From JAIOHN01 sp038258185 (lineage in GTDB: Bacteria > Chloroflexota > Anaerolineae > Aggregatilineales > Phototrophicaceae), in NCBI GenBank assembly GCA_038258185.1, contig JBBSQD010000074.1, forward strand, positions 1 through 24,198: DNA of 24,198 nucleotides, in the 5' to 3' direction. The translations under genes and the position numbers were made by a program. Of this stretch, positions 21,799-24,198 are shown in pieces. Within the stretch, counting starts at the first letter, position 1; each line of letters begins with the position of its first letter. The notes beneath the pieces are model-generated. The model made no database searches, was not told the DNA's origin, and worked only from the letters and a program-made list of their open reading frames with translations.

Positions 21799-23199
21799 TT
21801 ATTCCTGGGACTTTTCGTAACGTTCCAGAACTTCTTCCATAGCACCGGCCATATAGAATAACTGCTCCGGAACATAATCCACTTCACCATCCAGGATCAT
21901 ACGGAAGCCGCGGACAGTGTCCTTCACCTTCACGTAACGACCGGGCTTGCCCGTAAACTGCTCCGCCACCACCATCGGCTGGCTGAGGAACAGCTCAATC
22001 TTACGCGCACGTGCCACCAGCAGTTTATCGTCGTCCGACAGTTCATCCACACCCAGAATGGCGATAATGTCCTGCAGGTCCTTATAACGCTGGAGCACCT
22101 GCTGCACTTCACGCGCGGTGCGGTAATGCTCTTCACCCACAATGAGCGGGTCAAGAATTTTGCTGGTACTACCCAGCGGGTCAACTGCCGGGAAAATCGC
22201 CTTGGAAGCAATCGAACGCTCCAGCGCAATCGTACCGTCCAGATGCGTAAACACCGCGACTGGTGCGGGGTCAGAGTAATCGTCTGCGGGCACGTACACG
22301 GCCTGCATCGATGTGATCGAACCGCGCTTGGTAGAGGTGATGCGCTCCTGGAGCTGGCCCATCTCATCCGCCAGTGTCGGCTGATAACCCACCGCGGAAG
22401 GCATACGACCGAGCAGCGCCGACACTTCAGCACCGGCCAGTGAGTAACGGAAAATATTGTCGATAAACAACAATACGTCACGGCCTTCATCACGGAAATG
22501 CTCAGCCATCGTCAGGCCGGACAGTGCCACACGCAGACGCACACCGGGCGGCTCGTTCATCTGGCCGAAAACCATCGCCAGCTTGTCCAGCACGCCCGCT
22601 TCTTCCATTTCACCATAAAGCTGAGTACCCTCGCGGGTACGCTCACCCACACCCGCAAAGACCGACAGGCCATCATGCTGGGTGGCAATTGAGTTAATCA
22701 GTTCCATGATGGTCACGGTTTTACCCACACCGGCACCACCGAAAATTCCGGTTTTACCACCACGGGTCATCGGCGCGACCAGGTCAATCACTTTCATACC
22801 GCTTTCGAACACTTCAATCGAGGTGGATTGATCCTCGAAGCGCGGTGCGTCGGCGTGAATCGGACGATGCGGTTCGCTATCGGGCACCGGGGGTTTCTTA
22901 TCCACCGGCTGGCCCAGCACGTTAAACACGCGACCCAGCGCTGCCAGACCCACCGGCACACGAATGGGGCTACCCGTACCAAAGGCCGGAACCCCACGCT
23001 GCAAACCATCGGTGGTATCCATCGCTACTGTTTTGACCATATTATCACCCAGGTGATTCTGAACTTCCAGAATCAGGTCGGCCTGGCCTTCACGGGGGAC
23101 GCGAATCGCGTCGTAAATATCAGGTAAATCGCCATCCGGGAATTCAACATCGACTACCGCGCCCAGAATCTGCGCAACATTCCCCTGGATTTCAGCCAT
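21799..23199 (-). CDS. atpD: ATP synthase beta subunit
   Basis: The 466-residue protein is the catalytic F1 beta subunit. Walker A GGAGVGKT, the segment GERTREGTQLYGEM, the catalytic-site stretch LLFIDNIFRYSLAGAEVSALLGRMPSAVGYQPTL, and the ADDYSDPAPVAVFTHLD region are all present and unbroken. Length is normal. GAGGAG lies nine bases before the ATG. It is followed by atpC at 14 bases and preceded by atpG with an unusually long gap of 169 bases that contains a hairpin. This is the usual atpG-atpD-atpC order, and the subunit forms the alpha3-beta3 ring with subunits encoded to the right of the window. Confidence 0.97.
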   Translation of the reverse strand: MAEIQGNVAQILGAVVDVEFPDGDLPDIYDAIRVPREGQADLILEVQNHLGDNMVKTVAMDTTDGLQRGVPAFGTGSPIRVPVGLAALGRVFNVLGQPVDKKPPVPDSEPHRPIHADAPRFEDQSTSIEVFESGMKVIDLVAPMTRGGKTGIFGGAGVGKTVTIMELINSIATQHDGLSVFAGVGERTREGTQLYGEMEEAGVLDKLAMVFGQMNEPPGVRLRVALSGLTMAEHFRDEGRDVLLFIDNIFRYSLAGAEVSALLGRMPSAVGYQPTLADEMGQLQERITSTKRGSITSMQAVYVPADDYSDPAPVAVFTHLDGTIALERSIASKAIFPAVDPLGSTSKILDPLIVGEEHYRTAREVQQVLQRYKDLQDIIAILGVDELSDDDKLLVARARKIELFLSQPMVVAEQFTGKPGRYVKVKDTVRGFRMILDGEVDYVPEQLFYMAGAMEEVLERYEKSQE

Positions 23200-23252
23200 A
23201 CTATGTTCTCCTCAATGTTTACTTAGTATCTATCCAAAAATCCATCTGGTAA

Positions 23253-23272
23253 GGACATGGCAAGCCATATCC
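23253..23272 (-). other. Hairpin in the atpG-atpD intercistronic gap
   Basis: GGACATGGC and GCCATATCC (23253-23272) form a stem with one mismatch and a short loop, within 169 untranslated bases separating atpG and atpD. No T-run follows on the minus strand, so it is more likely an RNA-stability or processing element than a terminator. Confidence 0.45.
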
Positions 23273-23368
23273 CTGCAATAAATTCTGTTTTTCGGATAGG
23301 TTCTCATGAAAACGATCTGCAAGTGACCTGCACGGATGCTATCCTGTCACTCACAGATCATTGATGAT

Positions 23369-24198
23369 TCAGGAACTGCGTCCGGCCACCAGCCCGGTCT
23401 GTAACGCTTCCAAATCTTCCCAATCACCTTTGGCGGCCAATTCGGCCTGCTGGCTCCAGGTCGATAGGCTGGGCACAAAGCGCAGCTTGGCACGCGTTAA
23501 TGCCGCACGGATGGCGTCATCATCGGCCTGTGCCAGTTTAGAAAACGTGTTAATACCGGCTTTACGTAAAGCCGAAGCGATTTTCGGGCCGATCCCCTCA
23601 ATGCGGGTCAGATCATCGCTCGAACCCGTATCACGCGTTGAGCCGAGGTTATAACCCATTTCATAGGGGGTATCGGCCAGAACTTTTTCGACCACACTGT
23701 CCATGCTGGTTTGCAGCGCTTCTGTACCACCCACGATGTCGAGGATTTCGGCAGTAATCGCTGCCTGACGCGCCTTGTTGTAGACCAGGGTCAGGTCGCC
23801 AGCCAGTTGCGTCGCATTCTCGGACGCACTGCTCATCGCCACCATACGGGCGGAATGCTCGCTGGCCTGGCTTTCCAGCACAGCCTGATACAACTGAAGC
23901 TCGGTAAAACGTGGCACAATTTCCTCAAGGATGGCTTCAGGGCTGGGTTCATATTCGTAATCAGCCGCCGTGCTGCTCACCTGCGGAATGTCTTTAATAA
24001 ATTCCGCCGCCACCTGATCTTCCACACTATGCGGAACCAGCGGCAGCCAGCCCAACACGACCGGATGCTGCGTCAACGTATTGATGAAGTCGGTATAAGC
24101 GATATACACATCATCGACTTCACCGCTCAGAAATGCGTCAATCGCCAGCCGGTTAATGGCGGTGATATCCGAAATCGAGGGATTGTCCGGGATACTGA
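23369..24198 (-). CDS. atpG: ATP synthase gamma subunit with C-terminal helix-hairpin-helix extension (partial)
   Basis: The frame is open to the right edge, so the N-terminal part is missing; a GTG at 24109 is internal and not the start. The visible gamma portion has DAFLSGEVDDVYIAYTDFINTLTQ and the C-terminal rotor helix SSASENATQLAGDLTLVYNKARQAAITAEILDIVGG, the family signature, which normally ends the protein within a few residues. Here about 114 further residues follow: a linker, then a domain starting DDLTRIEGIGPKIASALRKAG, a helix-hairpin-helix motif of the type found as a tail on ribosomal L21 or NuoE in some bacteria, ending WSQQAELAAKGDWEDLEALQ. A sequencing frameshift is unlikely because the fusion is in frame and the tail is well formed. 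It is upstream of atpD in the operon. Confidence 0.9.
   Translation of the reverse strand, partial: SIPDNPSISDITAINRLAIDAFLSGEVDDVYIAYTDFINTLTQHPVVLGWLPLVPHSVEDQVAAEFIKDIPQVSSTAADYEYEPSPEAILEEIVPRFTELQLYQAVLESQASEHSARMVAMSSASENATQLAGDLTLVYNKARQAAITAEILDIVGGTEALQTSMDSVVEKVLADTPYEMGYNLGSTRDTGSSDDLTRIEGIGPKIASALRKAGINTFSKLAQADDDAIRAALTRAKLRFVPSLSTWSQQAELAAKGDWEDLEALQTGLVAGRSS

Noticed and set aside
22126..22443. Plus-strand frames opposite atpD, mreB and clpX
   Set aside because: They overlap strongly conserved genes in full and show no family features; they are shadows produced by codon bias.
24107..24109. GTG as the start of atpG
   Set aside because: The frame continues upstream without a stop to the window edge and encodes conserved gamma sequence (SISDITAINRLAIDAFL), so the true start is outside the window.

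Overview
The window is a chromosomal stretch of a bacterium with moderate GC content, dense in genes and with most of them on the minus strand. It holds core genes (obg, tig-clpP-clpX, rex, mreB, atpG-atpD-atpC, a tRNA-Leu) mixed with signalling genes and uncharacterised genes. There is no rRNA or other decisive taxonomic marker. The mix (Rex, a GbsR-type regulator, large GAF/PAS kinases, a WD40 secreted protein, HhH-extended core proteins) reminds me most of Chloroflexota (Anaerolineae-like), but that is an inference of modest strength.

Layout. 1-4491 (minus) looks like one operon transcribed leftward: AAA+ ATPase, a two-domain protein ending in a receiver, a small membrane-anchored protein, an NAD-dependent epimerase, and the start of obg, which runs off the left edge. 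4794-5992 (plus) holds a metallo-beta-lactamase-fold hydrolase whose stop overlaps the start of an AT-rich lipoprotein gene; a hairpin then separates these from the convergent clp genes. 6056-9490 (minus) is the protein-quality-control operon tig-clpP-clpX. 9736-12071 (minus) has an uncharacterised multi-pass membrane protein and a secreted WD40-repeat protein. 12277-17533 (minus) is a three-gene phosphosignalling operon: PAS kinase, stand-alone receiver, and a 994-residue kinase with an N-terminal receiver. 17534-18395 has no convincing gene, but it holds decayed copies of the 5' ends of the WD40 and membrane-protein genes, next to tRNA-Leu(UAG). 18542-20111 has a divergent pair, a GbsR-like regulator and rex, with a good Rex operator between them. 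20197-24198 (minus) has atpG (cut by the right edge), atpD, atpC, a terminator, and mreB with its own promoter.

How the parts connect. The trigger factor folds nascent chains while ClpXP degrades tagged or damaged ones. Rex senses NADH/NAD+ and probably controls its own intergenic region. The kinase operon carries two sensor kinases and two receivers but no DNA-binding output, so its target lies elsewhere or is reached by phosphotransfer.

The most unusual items are: an ATP synthase gamma subunit with a C-terminal helix-hairpin-helix extension of about 114 residues; a trigger factor with a long acidic insert inside its PPIase domain; the relic duplication beside the tRNA; a near-identical tandem PAS duplication; and the AAA+ ATPase/degenerate-receiver operon upstream of obg. 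I did not see CRISPR arrays, insertion sequences, phage genes or a recognisable defence system.
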